64,000 nt of DNA from Alphaproteobacteria bacterium (lineage in GTDB: Bacteria > Pseudomonadota > Alphaproteobacteria > Micropepsales > Micropepsaceae): assembly GCA_016124385.1 (NCBI GenBank), contig WGNU01000006.1, positions 1 to 64,000 of the forward strand, given 5' to 3'. This document shows, piece by piece, positions 27,790 to 37,850 of this stretch (positions within the stretch are counted from its first letter, which is position 1; every line of letters starts with the position of its first letter). The notes below the pieces were generated by a model, which saw nothing but the letters and a program-made list of their open reading frames with translations, made no database searches and was not told where the DNA came from. Both the position numbers and the translations under genes were made by a program.

Positions 27790-27873
27790 GCGGTCGTGGC
27801 GGAATGGTAGACGCGCTAGCTTGAGGTGCTAGTAGGGCAACCTGTGGAAGTTCGACTCTTCTCGACCGCACCA
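27790..27873 (+). tRNA. tRNA-Leu (anticodon GAG)
   Basis: A class II tRNA. The acceptor arm GCGGTCG pairs with CGACCGC, followed by discriminator A and an encoded CCA. The anticodon stem CTAGC/GCTAG closes the seven-base loop TTGAGGT with anticodon GAG, reading CUC and CUU. The variable arm (TAGGGCAACCTGT) is long, as in tRNA-Leu, and the T-arm is GGAAG-TTCGACT-CTTCT. It lies between the ClpP-like gene and the Kelch gene. No integrase or direct repeat of its 3' end was seen. Confidence 0.97.
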
Positions 27874-28040
27874 TTCCTTGTTTCCCGTCCGGGGCGTTAT
27901 CCATGGTCATTGATGCCGTGAACGGGGCCGCGAGGCGCCGCGCCGCAATCGCGCCCAATCGACGACTTCGTGACGTCCCCTGCTTGAATGCGAGCGCCAT
28001 TCGCGCAGAATCCGGCATCCACCGCGGAAAGGGCCGACCC

Positions 28041-28979
28041 ATGCGTTTCGTGTTGTCCGTTCTCGCGGCCACCTTTCTGGGAGTCTTTGGCGCCGCGCCG
28101 GCTTCGGCGGAGCGCTGGGCGCAGGCCCGCGAGCTCGACGGTGCGGTCTCCAATCTGGCCGCGACCGCGATCGGCGAGACGATCTATTTCGGCGGCGGGG
28201 CGGGGGTTGCGGGCCCCCGCAGCGATTTCGATGCCTTCGACGCGCGGCGCGAGACCGTGCAGCCGCTTCCGCCCCTGCCCGAGGGCCTCGAGCAGTTGGC
28301 GATGGCGGCGGTCGGCGGCAGCGTCCTTGTCTTCGGGGGCCTCAAGGGCGCCGACGGCGAGCCCAGCGCCAAGACCTGGGCCTTCGACATCAAGGCGCGC
28401 GAATGGCAGGCGCGCCGCGCGATGCCCAAGCCGCGCTACGGGCACAGCGCGGTGACGGCCGGTAGCCTCGTCTATATCGTGGGCGGTGGGGGCGCCGATG
28501 CGGGGCCTGTCTTTGTCTACGACACGATCACCGACAAATGGCGCGAGGTGACCGCGCTGCCGGTCTCGCGCGCGTTCGTCGCGGCGGCGAGCGACGGCGA
28601 GCGGCTCTTCGTCGCTGGCGGTCAGGGGCGCGACGGGAATCCCAGTTCGCGCCTCGACATCCTCGACCTTTCCACCGAGACCTGGAGCAATGGCCCCGCG
28701 CTTCCGGTCGCGCTGTCGGGCGCGACGGCGGGGTTCCTCAACGGGCGGCTCCATGTCGCCGGTGGCGTTTCGCTCGACACGATGCGCACCTATGCCGATC
28801 ATCACATCTTCGATCCCGCGAGCGGGGGCTGGTCGCGCGGCGCGCCGATGCCGACCGCGCGGCACAGCCTTGCCTCTGCTGTCGCCGGGGGAAGATGGTT
28901 CGTTTTCGGCGGCGGGGTCGGCGCTGGCTTCTTTACGGTCTTCACCGCTTCTGACGCGGTTGAGATCTTCACGCCCTAG
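28041..28979 (+). CDS. Exported Kelch-repeat (beta-propeller) protein
   Basis: The start is placed at ATG 28041 (MRFVLSVLAATFLGVFGAAP), which gives a clear signal peptide with cleavage near PASA-ERW; upstream track residues are not coherent. The mature part of about 290 residues consists of roughly six Kelch units, each with a GG pair and a Trp about ten residues later (KTWAFDIKAREWQARRAMPK, LVYIVGGGG, DTITDKWREV). It forms a periplasmic or secreted beta-propeller. Partners are unknown. It is 9 bp upstream of the acyl-CoA dehydrogenase gene and so probably in its transcript. Confidence 0.85.
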   Translation: MRFVLSVLAATFLGVFGAAPASAERWAQARELDGAVSNLAATAIGETIYFGGGAGVAGPRSDFDAFDARRETVQPLPPLPEGLEQLAMAAVGGSVLVFGGLKGADGEPSAKTWAFDIKAREWQARRAMPKPRYGHSAVTAGSLVYIVGGGGADAGPVFVYDTITDKWREVTALPVSRAFVAAASDGERLFVAGGQGRDGNPSSRLDILDLSTETWSNGPALPVALSGATAGFLNGRLHVAGGVSLDTMRTYADHHIFDPASGGWSRGAPMPTARHSLASAVAGGRWFVFGGGVGAGFFTVFTASDAVEIFTP

Positions 28980-28988
28980 GGACGCACC

Positions 28989-30161
28989 ATGATCCCCAAC
29001 GCCGTTCGCCCCTTCGATTTCGGTCTCGATGAAACGATCGAGGCCTTGCGCGACGTCACGCAGCGCTTCTCGGCCGATGAGATCGCGCCCCGGGCCGACG
29101 AGATCGACCGGAGCAACGAGTTCCCGCGCAATCTGTGGCCAAAGCTCGGCGCGCTCGGGCTTCTCGGCATCACGGTCGAGGAGGAAGACGGCGGGGCGGG
29201 GCTCGGCTATCTCGCGCATTGCATCGCGATGGAGGAGATCTCGCGCGGTTCCGCCAGCGTCGGTCTTTCCTATGGCGCGCATTCCAATCTCTGCGTCAAC
29301 CAGATCCGCCGGCACGCGAGCCCCGAGCAAAAGCGCCGCTATCTGCCCAAGCTCCTCTCGGGTGAGCATGTGGGCGCGCTCGCCATGAGCGAGCCGGGCG
29401 CGGGGTCCGACGTCGTCTCGATGCGGCTGAAAGCCGAGAAACGCGGCGACCGCTACGTCCTCAACGGCAACAAGATGTGGATCACGAACGGGCCGCTCGC
29501 CGACGTGCTCGTTGTCTACGCGAAGACTGACCCCAGCGCGGGCCCGCGCGGCATCACCGCCTTCCTCATCGAGAAGGGGATGAAGGGTTTTTCCACCGCG
29601 CAGAAGCTCGACAAGCTGGGTATGCGCGGCTCGGATACCGGCGAGCTCGTCTTTGAGGACTGCGAGGTGCCGGAGGAAAACGTGCTCGGCGCGGTCGGCA
29701 AGGGCGTCAACGTCCTCATGAGCGGGCTCGACTACGAGCGCGCGGTGCTGGCGGCCGGGCCCATCGGCATCATGCAGGCCGCGATGGACATCGTGCTGCC
29801 GTATGTCCACGAGCGGCGGCAATTCGGCCAGCCGATCGGTTCCTTCCAGCTCATGCAGGGCAAGATCGCCGACATGTATGTGCGGATGAACGCGACGCGC
29901 GCCTATGTCTACGCCGTCGCCGCCGCCATCGACCGGGGCCAGCCCACCCGCAAGGACGCGGCGGGCGCGATCCTCTATGCGGCCGAGAGCGCGACCTGGA
30001 TCGCGCTCGAGGCGATCCAGGCGCTCGGCGGGAACGGCTACATCAACGATTATCCCACCGGCCGGCTGCTGCGCGACGCCAAGCTCTACGAGATCGGGGC
30101 CGGCACCTCCGAGATCCGCCGCTGGCTGATCGGCCGCGAGCTCTTCGAAGAATCGGCTTAG
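28989..30161 (+). CDS. liuA: Isovaleryl-CoA dehydrogenase
   Basis: FAD enzyme of leucine breakdown that oxidises isovaleryl-CoA to 3-methylcrotonyl-CoA. The 390-residue protein has [20 protein letters not shown] and [20 protein letters not shown] in the middle domain. The C-terminal helix bundle holds [40 protein letters not shown] and [20 protein letters not shown]. The catalytic glutamate of isovaleryl-CoA dehydrogenases falls in the segment [14 protein letters not shown]. The methylcrotonyl-CoA carboxylase genes lie downstream, which supports substrate choice. The cluster is interrupted right after this gene. Confidence 0.92.
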   Translation: MIPNAVRPFDFGLDETIEALRDVTQRFSADEIAPRADEIDRSNEFPRNLWPKLGALGLLGITVEEEDGGAGLGYLAHCIAMEEISRGSASVGLSYGAHSNLCVNQIRRHASPEQKRRYLPKLLSGEHVGALAMSEPGAGSDVVSMRLKAEKRGDRYVLNGNKMWITNGPLADVLVVYAKTDPSAGPRGITAFLIEKGMKGFSTAQKLDKLGMRGSDTGELVFEDCEVPEENVLGAVGKGVNVLMSGLDYERAVLAAGPIGIMQAAMDIVLPYVHERRQFGQPIGSFQLMQGKIADMYVRMNATRAYVYAVAAAIDRGQPTRKDAAGAILYAAESATWIALEAIQALGGNGYINDYPTGRLLRDAKLYEIGAGTSEIRRWLIGRELFEESA

Positions 30162-30416
30162 GCGCGGCGTCATCTCGCAGCCGGCCTCGTAGTCGGCCCA
30201 GTCGTCCTTCAATTGGAGGATCTTCTTGATCTCGCGGCGGAGCGGGCGCATGCGCCGCTGATAGGCGCGCTCGGCGGCGGTGAAGCGGCCGTGCTTCAAG
30301 GCGTTCCGATTGCCCTTTGGGGCGCCCGGGCGGCGGGCCGGGGCCTCCATTGAATTTTGTTTTTTGTTTTCGTTTTGCGATTTTCTCGCAGCGGGGTTTT
30401 GGGTCGTCTCACTCAT
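30162..30416 (-). pseudogene. Remnant of a small KGNRNALKHG-type protein
   Basis: The minus-strand reading frame starting at 30416 encodes a real-looking N-terminus: a basic Gln/Asn-rich tail, then RRPGAPKGNRNALKHGRFTA and RMRPLRREIKKILQLKDDW. This GAPKGN-NALKHG pattern is a known conserved N-terminus of small proteins, some related to phage terminase small subunits. No stop occurs in this frame until 27897, so the track shows an 839-residue ORF that is antisense to the dehydrogenase and Kelch genes. I take the first 85 codons as the remnant and the rest as accidental. Its own C-terminus and stop appear lost. Confidence 0.45.
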
Positions 30417-30664
30417 GGGGCCGAGTCTAAGGCCGCCACGACACCCGGGGATAAGATCGCTCAGCTCCCTTCGAATTCCCTGCCGCCGGGCGGCCCCAGC
30501 TGTTGCACAAGTTCAGCTGACACGGGCTGAGTCTTGGCATAGCAAATTCGTCAAGCACTGGTCACGTCGCTGGATGAGGGGCCCGAAGCGTCTTCACCGG
30601 CCGCATTTTCTTGAATATCGTCATTCGTACCGCCATGTTTGTTGGGTGAATGAGGGTCATCGAA
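30417..30664. other. Gene-free stretch at the left edge of the AT-richer insert
   Basis: About 250 bases without a gene. Base composition falls from near 70% GC on the left to 27 of 60 GC in the line starting at 30601. TTGAAT at 30611-30616 followed after 17 bases by CATGTT is a weak promoter candidate for the two small genes that follow. No repeat, integrase site or hairpin was recognised. Confidence 0.4.
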
Positions 30665-30880
30665 ATGAAGAGCCCGAGTGTGCGTGAAGCTGAGGGAAAG
30701 TTGGCACCGTCTCTGCGCCAACGCCAAAAGGACGCCGGCCGACGCGCTCTAGCGGTGTCGAGTCCGGATGGGTTGACGGCCGCACGCATCGACGAGGCGA
30801 TTCGAACCGCTGCAAGCACCGGAAAGTCCAAAGCGAGCGATGCCCCGAAAAAGCCCACCTCGGCCGCGAAAAAGGGCTAA
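30665..30880 (+). CDS. Small basic protein upstream of TIR-like gene
   Basis: The track ORF starts at ATG 30650; I favour ATG 30665 because GAGGG lies nine bases upstream, giving MKSPSVREAEGKLAPSLRQR and 71 residues. The middle part (RRALAVSSPDGLTAARIDEA) looks like a folded helical unit; the C-terminus is a Lys/Ala/Ser-rich tail. I do not recognise the family. It overlaps the next gene by 41 bases in another frame, which suggests coupled expression and a partner role, such as regulator, adaptor or antitoxin. This is inference from position only. Confidence 0.55.
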   Translation: MKSPSVREAEGKLAPSLRQRQKDAGRRALAVSSPDGLTAARIDEAIRTAASTGKSKASDAPKKPTSAAKKG

Positions 30881-31487
30881 AGCTCCTTCGGTCTTCATCA
30901 ATTGCCCGTTCGACGCCTCCTATCGACCTGTTTTGGACGCATTGGCGTTTACGATTCAGGTCTGCGGGTTTTATCCGCGCGCAGCATTGGATGAAGAGGA
31001 TGGCACTGAGCCGCGCATCGACAAGATTGTTCGCTTGATCCGCGAATGTGACTTCTCGGTGCATGACATCTCACGAACTGATCTCGATAAGGGTACGAAG
31101 CTTCCGCGGTTCAACATGCCGTTCGAACTTGGATTGGCGATTGGCGCGAAGCGATTCGGCTCATCGACCGCCAAACGGAAGACGTGCCTCATTCTCGACA
31201 CGGAGAAGTATCGGTATCAAAAATTTCTTTCGGACATCGCTGGTCAAGACATCAGGTCGCATTCGGATGAGCCTCACGAGGCAATTAAAGCAGTGCGCGA
31301 CTGGCTGGAGACCAAATCCAGATTCACCGATTTGCCAGGCGCGAATGCAATCATTCGCAAGTATCGGTATTTTGAGAAAGCTAAGCCAACCCTCCTCAAG
31401 TCTGCGGAAGTCGATGCGGATGAATTGACCTTTGTCCTTTTGAGGAAGTTGATTGCAAGGTGGATAGTATCAAGAGCCAAAACGTAG
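30840..31487 (+). CDS. TIR/nucleoside deoxyribosyltransferase-like protein
   Basis: A 215-residue soluble protein. It starts with a basic tail (MPRKSPPRPRKRAKAPS), then VFINCPFDASYRPVLDALAF, resembling the first strand and loop of TIR and nucleoside 2-deoxyribosyltransferase folds. The segment IRECDFSVHDISRTD is the next typical strand. LPRFNMPFELGLAIGAKRFG carries a conserved glutamate in the position of the catalytic Glu of these families. CLILDTEKYRYQKFLSDIAG follows. This is a widespread, uncharacterised family. NAD or nucleotide cleavage in defence is a possibility, not shown. Its base composition (about 47-50% GC) differs strongly from its neighbours. Confidence 0.7.
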   Translation: MPRKSPPRPRKRAKAPSVFINCPFDASYRPVLDALAFTIQVCGFYPRAALDEEDGTEPRIDKIVRLIRECDFSVHDISRTDLDKGTKLPRFNMPFELGLAIGAKRFGSSTAKRKTCLILDTEKYRYQKFLSDIAGQDIRSHSDEPHEAIKAVRDWLETKSRFTDLPGANAIIRKYRYFEKAKPTLLKSAEVDADELTFVLLRKLIARWIVSRAKT

Positions 31488-31538
31488 CGATCCTGAAAAG
31501 AGGCGTTCAGGCTGCGTCATTCTGAAGAAGGACCCCCC

Positions 31539-32711
31539 ATGACCACTGTCATCACCGCCGCGGCGCGCACGCCCATGGGCGGGTTCCAGGGGGAGCTGTC
31601 GGGGCTGACCGCGCCGCAGCTCGGCTCTGCCGCCATCGCCGAAGCGATCGCGCGCGCCAAGGTGGAGGCGGGCGAGGTCGGTGAGGTCTTCATGGGCAAC
31701 GTGCTGCCGGCGGGGCTTGGCCAGGCGCCGGCGCGCCAGGCGGCGCTGGGCGCGGGCGTGCCGGTCGGCGTTCCCTGCACGACCATCTCCAAGGTCTGCG
31801 GCTCGGGCATGCGCGCGGTGATGCTGGGCTCGGACATGATCGCGGCCGGGCATTCGGAGATCGTCGTTGCGGGCGGCATGGAATCGATGACCAACGCGCC
31901 CTATCTGCTGCCCAAGGCGCGGGGTGGGCTGCGCCTCGGCCATGGCGAGGTCAAGGATCACATGTTCCTCGACGGGCTGGAGGACGCGCGCGAGGGCCGT
32001 CTCATGGGCACCTATGCGGAAGAAGCCGCGCAGCATTATCAGCTGACGCGCGAGGCGCAGGACGCCTACGCGATCGAATCGCTGAGCCGGGCCCAGCGCG
32101 CGCAGGCGAGCGGCGCCTTTGCGGCCGAGATCGTTCCGGTGAGCGTGCCCGGCAAGGGCGAGGCGGTGTCGGTCGCGAGCGATGAACAGCCGCGCAAGGC
32201 GGACGCGACCAAGATCCCCAAGCTCAAGCCCGCTTTCGCCAAAGACGGCACGGTGACGGCGGCGAATTCCTCCTCCATCTCGGACGGGGCGGCCGCGCTC
32301 GTCCTCATGAGCGAGGGCGAAGCCACGCGCCGGGGCGCCAAGCCGCTCGCGCGGATCGTGGGGCAAGCCTCCTTTGCGGGCGTGCCGGGGCAATTCGTCT
32401 CGGCGCCCGTTCATGCGCTCGCCAAGCTTTTCGAGAAGACCGGCTGGGCGCCCAAGGACGTCGACCTCTTCGAGATCAACGAGGCCTTCGCCAATGTCGC
32501 GATGATCGCGATGCGGGCGCACGATCTGCCGCATGAGAAGGTGAACGTGAATGGCGGGGCGTGCGCGCTCGGCCATCCGATCGGGGCCTCGGGCGCGCGG
32601 ATCATCGTGACGCTCCTCGGCGCGCTCGAAGCCCGGGGGCTCACGCGCGGCATCGCAACGCTGTGCATCGGCGGCGGCGAGGCGACGGCCGTCGCGATCG
32701 AGCGGGCCTGA
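31539..32711 (+). CDS. Acetyl-CoA C-acetyltransferase (thiolase)
   Basis: Condenses two acetyl-CoA to acetoacetyl-CoA or cleaves acetoacetyl-CoA. The 390-residue protein has TTISKVCGSGMRAVMLGSDM with the nucleophilic cysteine near residue 88. GGMESMTNAPYLLPKARGGL, NEAFANVAM, the histidine motif GGACALGHPIGASGARIIV and CIGGGEATAVAIER complete the active site. In this leucine cluster it would split the acetoacetate-derived CoA ester; it could also supply polyhydroxybutyrate synthesis. It lies just after the AT-rich insert, 69 bp before mccB. Confidence 0.93.
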   Translation: MTTVITAAARTPMGGFQGELSGLTAPQLGSAAIAEAIARAKVEAGEVGEVFMGNVLPAGLGQAPARQAALGAGVPVGVPCTTISKVCGSGMRAVMLGSDMIAAGHSEIVVAGGMESMTNAPYLLPKARGGLRLGHGEVKDHMFLDGLEDAREGRLMGTYAEEAAQHYQLTREAQDAYAIESLSRAQRAQASGAFAAEIVPVSVPGKGEAVSVASDEQPRKADATKIPKLKPAFAKDGTVTAANSSSISDGAAALVLMSEGEATRRGAKPLARIVGQASFAGVPGQFVSAPVHALAKLFEKTGWAPKDVDLFEINEAFANVAMIAMRAHDLPHEKVNVNGGACALGHPIGASGARIIVTLLGALEARGLTRGIATLCIGGGEATAVAIERA

Positions 32712-32780
32712 CGCAGAAAACTTGCCGCCCCGGGCGGTTTAGCCTTCAATCGGCGCCCCACCGCAACGCGATCCAGACAA

Positions 32781-34388
<1,608 letters not shown>

Positions 34389-34419
34389 GCGTCTCCGGGG
34401 GGAGACAAAGGGGGCTAGG

Positions 34420-34752
34420 ATGGAAGCGGTACAGGATGCACTGAACAACGCGCTGGCGTTTCTGCAATCGGGCTTTCGCGAGGTCAACGCGCTTCAGGGA
34501 TTGCTGATCGCCATCGGCGCGGCGTTCCTTTTGAAATCCTACGGCCGGATCTGGATGGTCTCGCTGGGCGCCGTGCTCGTCCATGTCATGCTCGACGTGA
34601 TGGTGCCAGTGCTGGCGAACAAGGCCTCGTTCCATTTGCCGCCGCTCGTCGAGCCCGCCTATTGGCGCTATCTGGGCGCGCTGTTCGTGGGCTATCTGAT
34701 CGTCATCTCGCTGTTCTGGCTCATCAAGCGCAACGTGCTGCAGACGAACTAG
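34420..34752 (+). CDS. Small membrane protein, unknown function
   Basis: A 110-residue protein with three likely hydrophobic segments, around residues 25-40, 45-65 and 84-103. It begins MEAVQDALNNALAFLQSGFR and ends LFWLIKRNVLQTN. I do not recognise the family. It sits between mccB and the hydratase gene with gaps of 31 and 11 bp, so it is very likely in the same transcript. A role in uptake or in membrane attachment of the pathway is possible but not supported by any motif. Confidence 0.7.
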   Translation: MEAVQDALNNALAFLQSGFREVNALQGLLIAIGAAFLLKSYGRIWMVSLGAVLVHVMLDVMVPVLANKASFHLPPLVEPAYWRYLGALFVGYLIVISLFWLIKRNVLQTN

Positions 34753-34763
34753 GGAGGCCTTTC

Positions 34764-35555
34764 ATGAGCGATGAACTCGTCCGCCTCGACCTCACGCGCG
34801 AAGGCGTTGCCGTCGTCACGCTCAACCGGCCGGAGATGCACAACGCGTTCAACCCTGACCTGATCGAGCGGCTGGGCGAAATCTTCGGAGACATCGAGAC
34901 GAGCGACGGCGTGCGCGTGGTCCTCATCGAGGGGGCGGGGAAAAGTTTCTCCGCCGGCGCCGATCTCGCCTGGATGCGCGCGGCGGCGGACTATACCGAG
35001 GCCGACAATCGCGAGGACGCGGGCGGGCTCGCGGAGGTCTTCTTCCGCATGCGGGAAATGCCGCAGCCGACGATCGCGGTCGTCCACGGCCCCGCGATCG
35101 CGGGCGGCATGGGGCTGGTCGCGGCCGCCGACATCGCGATCGCGAGCGAGAACGCGGTCTTCGGGCTCTCGGAGGTCAGGCTCGGGATCATTCCCTCCGT
35201 CATCTCGCCCTATGTGGTGGAGGCGATCGGCGCGCGCGCAGCGCGGCGCTATTTCCTCACCGGCGAGCGGTTCGGCGCGGAGGAAGCGTTCCGGCTGGGG
35301 CTGCTCCACGCGGTGGTGAAAGACCGCGCCGCGCTCGCCAGTCTCTCCGAAAGCCTCGTCGATGCCGTTCTTCAGGGCGCCAAGGGCGCGATCGGCGAAG
35401 CCAAGGCGCTGATCGATCTCGTCGCGCATCGCGACGTCGCGGACGTCGTCGATGAGACCGCAAGGCGGATCGCGGCCCGCCGCGCGACGGCGGAGGCCAA
35501 GGAGGGGCTCTCCTCCTTCCTTGAAAAACGCAAACCCTCCTGGGCGCCGCAATAG
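34764..35555 (+). CDS. liuC: Methylglutaconyl-CoA hydratase (crotonase family)
   Basis: Hydrates 3-methylglutaconyl-CoA to HMG-CoA. The track ORF begins upstream in the membrane-protein gene; ATG 34764 follows GGGAGG and gives MSDELVRLDLTREGVAVVTL and 263 residues. Crotonase motifs are SFSAGADLAWMRAAADYTEA (oxyanion hole) and PAIAGGMGLVAAADIAIASE, followed by FGLSEVRLGIIPSVISPYVV with the catalytic glutamate region. Position between mccB and mccA supports the specific role; sequence alone would give enoyl-CoA hydratase. Confidence 0.88.
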   Translation: MSDELVRLDLTREGVAVVTLNRPEMHNAFNPDLIERLGEIFGDIETSDGVRVVLIEGAGKSFSAGADLAWMRAAADYTEADNREDAGGLAEVFFRMREMPQPTIAVVHGPAIAGGMGLVAAADIAIASENAVFGLSEVRLGIIPSVISPYVVEAIGARAARRYFLTGERFGAEEAFRLGLLHAVVKDRAALASLSESLVDAVLQGAKGAIGEAKALIDLVAHRDVADVVDETARRIAARRATAEAKEGLSSFLEKRKPSWAPQ

Positions 35556-35569
35556 AGTCACGCTCGTCG

Positions 35570-37693
35570 ATGTTCCGCTCCCTCCTCATCGCCAATCGCG
35601 GCGAGATCGCCTGCCGCGTCGCCGAGACGGCGAAATTGCTCGGCATAAGGACGATCGCCGTCTATTCGGACGCCGACCGGACGGCCAAGCACGTGGCCGC
35701 GTGCGATGAGGCGGTGCGGATCGGCCCCGCGCCCGCGCGCGAGAGCTACCTCAAGATCGAGGCGATCCTTGCCGCCGCGAAAGCGAGCGGCGCCGAGGCC
35801 ATCCACCCGGGCTATGGGTTTCTTTCCGAGAACGCGGATTTCGCGGAGGCGTGCGCCAAGGCCGGGATCGTCTTTGTCGGCCCGCCGGCGGACGCGATCC
35901 GCGCGATGGGCCTCAAGGACGCCGCCAAGGCGATCGCTGAAAAAGCGGGCGTGCCGATCGTGCCGGGTTATCACGGGCACCTTCAGGACGCCGAGTTCCT
36001 GGCGGGCGAGGCGGCGCGCATCGGCTTTCCCGTGCTCATCAAGGCGGTCGCGGGCGGCGGCGGCAAGGGCATGCGGCGCGTCGACAAGGCCGGCGATTTC
36101 GCCGCCGCGCTCGCGGGCGCGCAGCGCGAGGCGGAGGCCGCGTTCGGCAATCCCGCCGTGCTCGTCGAGAAATACGTCGCCGCGCCCCGGCATATCGAGA
36201 TCCAGATCTTCGGCGACACGCATGGCAATGTCGTTCATCTCTTTGAACGCGATTGCTCGCTGCAGCGGCGCCACCAGAAAGTGATCGAGGAGGCGCCCGC
36301 GCCCGGCATGTCGGAGGGCCTGCGCGCCGCGATGGGCGAGGCGGCGGTGACGGTCGCCAAGGCCGTCGGCTATGTGGGCGCGGGAACGGTCGAGTTCATC
36401 GTCGATGGCTCGGAGGGGCTCGAGGATGCCGCCTTCTACTTCATGGAGATGAACACGCGCCTCCAGGTCGAGCACCGCGTGACGGAGGAGATCACCTATA
36501 CCGATCTCGTTGCTTGGCAGCTTTGTGTCGCGGCCGGCGAGCGCCTGCCAATGGCGCACGGCGTGTTCGACCGTCGGCCGATCGCCGCTCCGGCCCAGTC
36601 CATGATGAGCCCGAGCGGCCACGCAATCGAAGTGCGCCTTTGCGCGGAGGATACCGAGAACGGATTTCTGCCTTCGACTGGCCGGTTCGATCGCTTGCTG
36701 ATCCCGTCCACTGGCCGTCTGCGCGAGGATTTCGGCGCGCTCGAAGGCCATACGATAACGCCCTATTACGATCCCTTGTTCGGCAAGGTGATCGCCCACG
36801 GCGATACCCGTGAAGTCGCACTCCAGCAATTGCGAACCTGGCTTTCGCGCTTCGAGGCGATCGGCGTGAAGACGAACGCGGCCTTCCTGCTGCGGTGCCT
36901 GGAGCATCCCGCGTTCATCGCGGGCAAGTTCGACACGCATTTCATCGAGCGGCATCTGGACGCGCTGATCGCGCCGGATGACGCCGCCGCGCGGACCGCC
37001 GAGGCGCTGGCGGTGCTCGCCGTTCTCATCGACCGGCGGAAAGAGAGCGGCGGCGATCCGTGGGATCTGCGCGATGGTTTCCGCATCGGCGGCGTTCCGG
37101 GGGCGGAGGATGTGGCGTTCGTCGGGCTCGGCGCTCAGGCGCGGCCGATCGAGAACGGGTTCGCGGTGACGCTTCGGTCGGGGTCGTCCCTCGCGGCGCC
37201 TCATCCTGAGGTGCCCGGCCCTCGTCTTTCGAGGGCTGCTGCGCAGCCGCCTCAGGATGAGGGCCGGGCCTCGAAGGATGCGGGGGAGGAACGCCGCGTC
37301 GCGATCCTGGGCGGGCGGCTCGCGGGCGGCACGATCACCGCCGAGATCGACGGGCGTAAGGTCACGGGCGGCGCCATCGTCGGGCCGGAGGATGTGCGCG
37401 TCGCGGTCGGCCCGAGGAGTTTCCGCTTCGCGCTCGCGGCCTCCCACGTGCTTGACGAAGCGGGCGTCGGCGGCGGGCGCGCGATCACCGCGCCGATGCC
37501 CGGCCGCGTCGTTCAGATCCTCGTCAAGCCTGGCGATGCCGTCACGCGCGGCCAGCCGCTCGGCGTGCTCGAAGCGATGAAGATGGAGCATACGCTCCGC
37601 GCGCCGGGCGATGCGGTCGTCGCCTCGGTCGCGGCGCAGGCCGGCGATCAGGTCGGCGAGGGCGCGGTGCTGATCGCCTTCGAGGAGGAGTAG
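35570..37693 (+). CDS. liuD: 3-Methylcrotonyl-CoA carboxylase, biotin (alpha) subunit
   Basis: Biotin carboxylase fused to the biotin carrier. The 707-residue protein starts MFRSLLIANRGEIACRVAET, has the ATP-grasp glycine loop VAGGGGKGMRRV near residue 160 and EMNTRLQVEHRVTEEITYTD near 290. The carrier motif LEAMKMEHTLRAPGDAV lies near the C-terminus. Between the carboxylase part and the carrier, around residues 543-571, a Pro/Arg/Ala-rich stretch is encoded by a palindromic repeat of the kind found between genes elsewhere in the window. The frame stays open. HMG-CoA lyase, the last leucine step, is not next to it. Confidence 0.94.
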   Translation: MFRSLLIANRGEIACRVAETAKLLGIRTIAVYSDADRTAKHVAACDEAVRIGPAPARESYLKIEAILAAAKASGAEAIHPGYGFLSENADFAEACAKAGIVFVGPPADAIRAMGLKDAAKAIAEKAGVPIVPGYHGHLQDAEFLAGEAARIGFPVLIKAVAGGGGKGMRRVDKAGDFAAALAGAQREAEAAFGNPAVLVEKYVAAPRHIEIQIFGDTHGNVVHLFERDCSLQRRHQKVIEEAPAPGMSEGLRAAMGEAAVTVAKAVGYVGAGTVEFIVDGSEGLEDAAFYFMEMNTRLQVEHRVTEEITYTDLVAWQLCVAAGERLPMAHGVFDRRPIAAPAQSMMSPSGHAIEVRLCAEDTENGFLPSTGRFDRLLIPSTGRLREDFGALEGHTITPYYDPLFGKVIAHGDTREVALQQLRTWLSRFEAIGVKTNAAFLLRCLEHPAFIAGKFDTHFIERHLDALIAPDDAAARTAEALAVLAVLIDRRKESGGDPWDLRDGFRIGGVPGAEDVAFVGLGAQARPIENGFAVTLRSGSSLAAPHPEVPGPRLSRAAAQPPQDEGRASKDAGEERRVAILGGRLAGGTITAEIDGRKVTGGAIVGPEDVRVAVGPRSFRFALAASHVLDEAGVGGGRAITAPMPGRVVQILVKPGDAVTRGQPLGVLEAMKMEHTLRAPGDAVVASVAAQAGDQVGEGAVLIAFEEE
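37199..37280 (+). repeat. Palindromic repeat family A, copy inside mccA
   Basis: Perfect 13-bp arms CCTCATCCTGAGG (37199-37211) and CCTCAGGATGAGG (37250-37262), with an inner pair GCCCGGCCCTC/GAGGGCCGGGC and a small GGCTGC/GCAGCC hairpin. The right end reads CCTCGAAGGATG. The same end motifs occur in the intergenic copies at 47334 and 57891. Here the element lies in frame within the linker of the biotin subunit and is translated. Confidence 0.75.
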
Positions 37694-37710
37694 GGCGCTG
37701 TTCCTCGGGC

Positions 37711-37792
37711 GTCACCACCCGCGCATGCGGGTGGTCCATGGTTCGTGGATGATCCGGAAAGCATGGATCGCCCGAACAGGTCGGGCGATGAC
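37711..37792 (+). repeat. Twin-hairpin repeat family B, copy 1
   Basis: Two back-to-back hairpins. The first is CCACCCGC-GCAT-GCGGGTGG and the second ATCGCCCGA-ACAG-GTCGGGCGAT, flanked by GTCAC on the left and ATGAC on the right. The middle joins them through TCCATGG and CATGGAT. The copy at 62187 has the same parts in opposite orientation. A further small inverted repeat GGCGGCC/GGCCGCC follows at about 37804-37824. It lies between mccA and the DUF1489 gene. Confidence 0.75.
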
Positions 37793-37850
37793 ATTGATAA
37801 ATTGGCGGCCGCCAGTTGGCCGCCACGGACCATGCCAGGAGAAGGTCGGA

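Noticed and set aside
27790-28040. tRNA-Leu as a possible integration site
   Set aside because: No integrase, no repeat of the tRNA 3' end and no composition change next to it; the AT-rich insert begins 2.5 kb away.
27897-30416. 839-residue minus-strand ORF
   Set aside because: It is antisense to the Kelch and isovaleryl-CoA dehydrogenase genes. Only its first 85 codons, outside those genes, look like protein; the rest mirrors GC-rich codons.
35558-37591. 677-residue minus-strand ORF
   Set aside because: Exact antisense of mccA. An open antisense frame is expected at this GC content.
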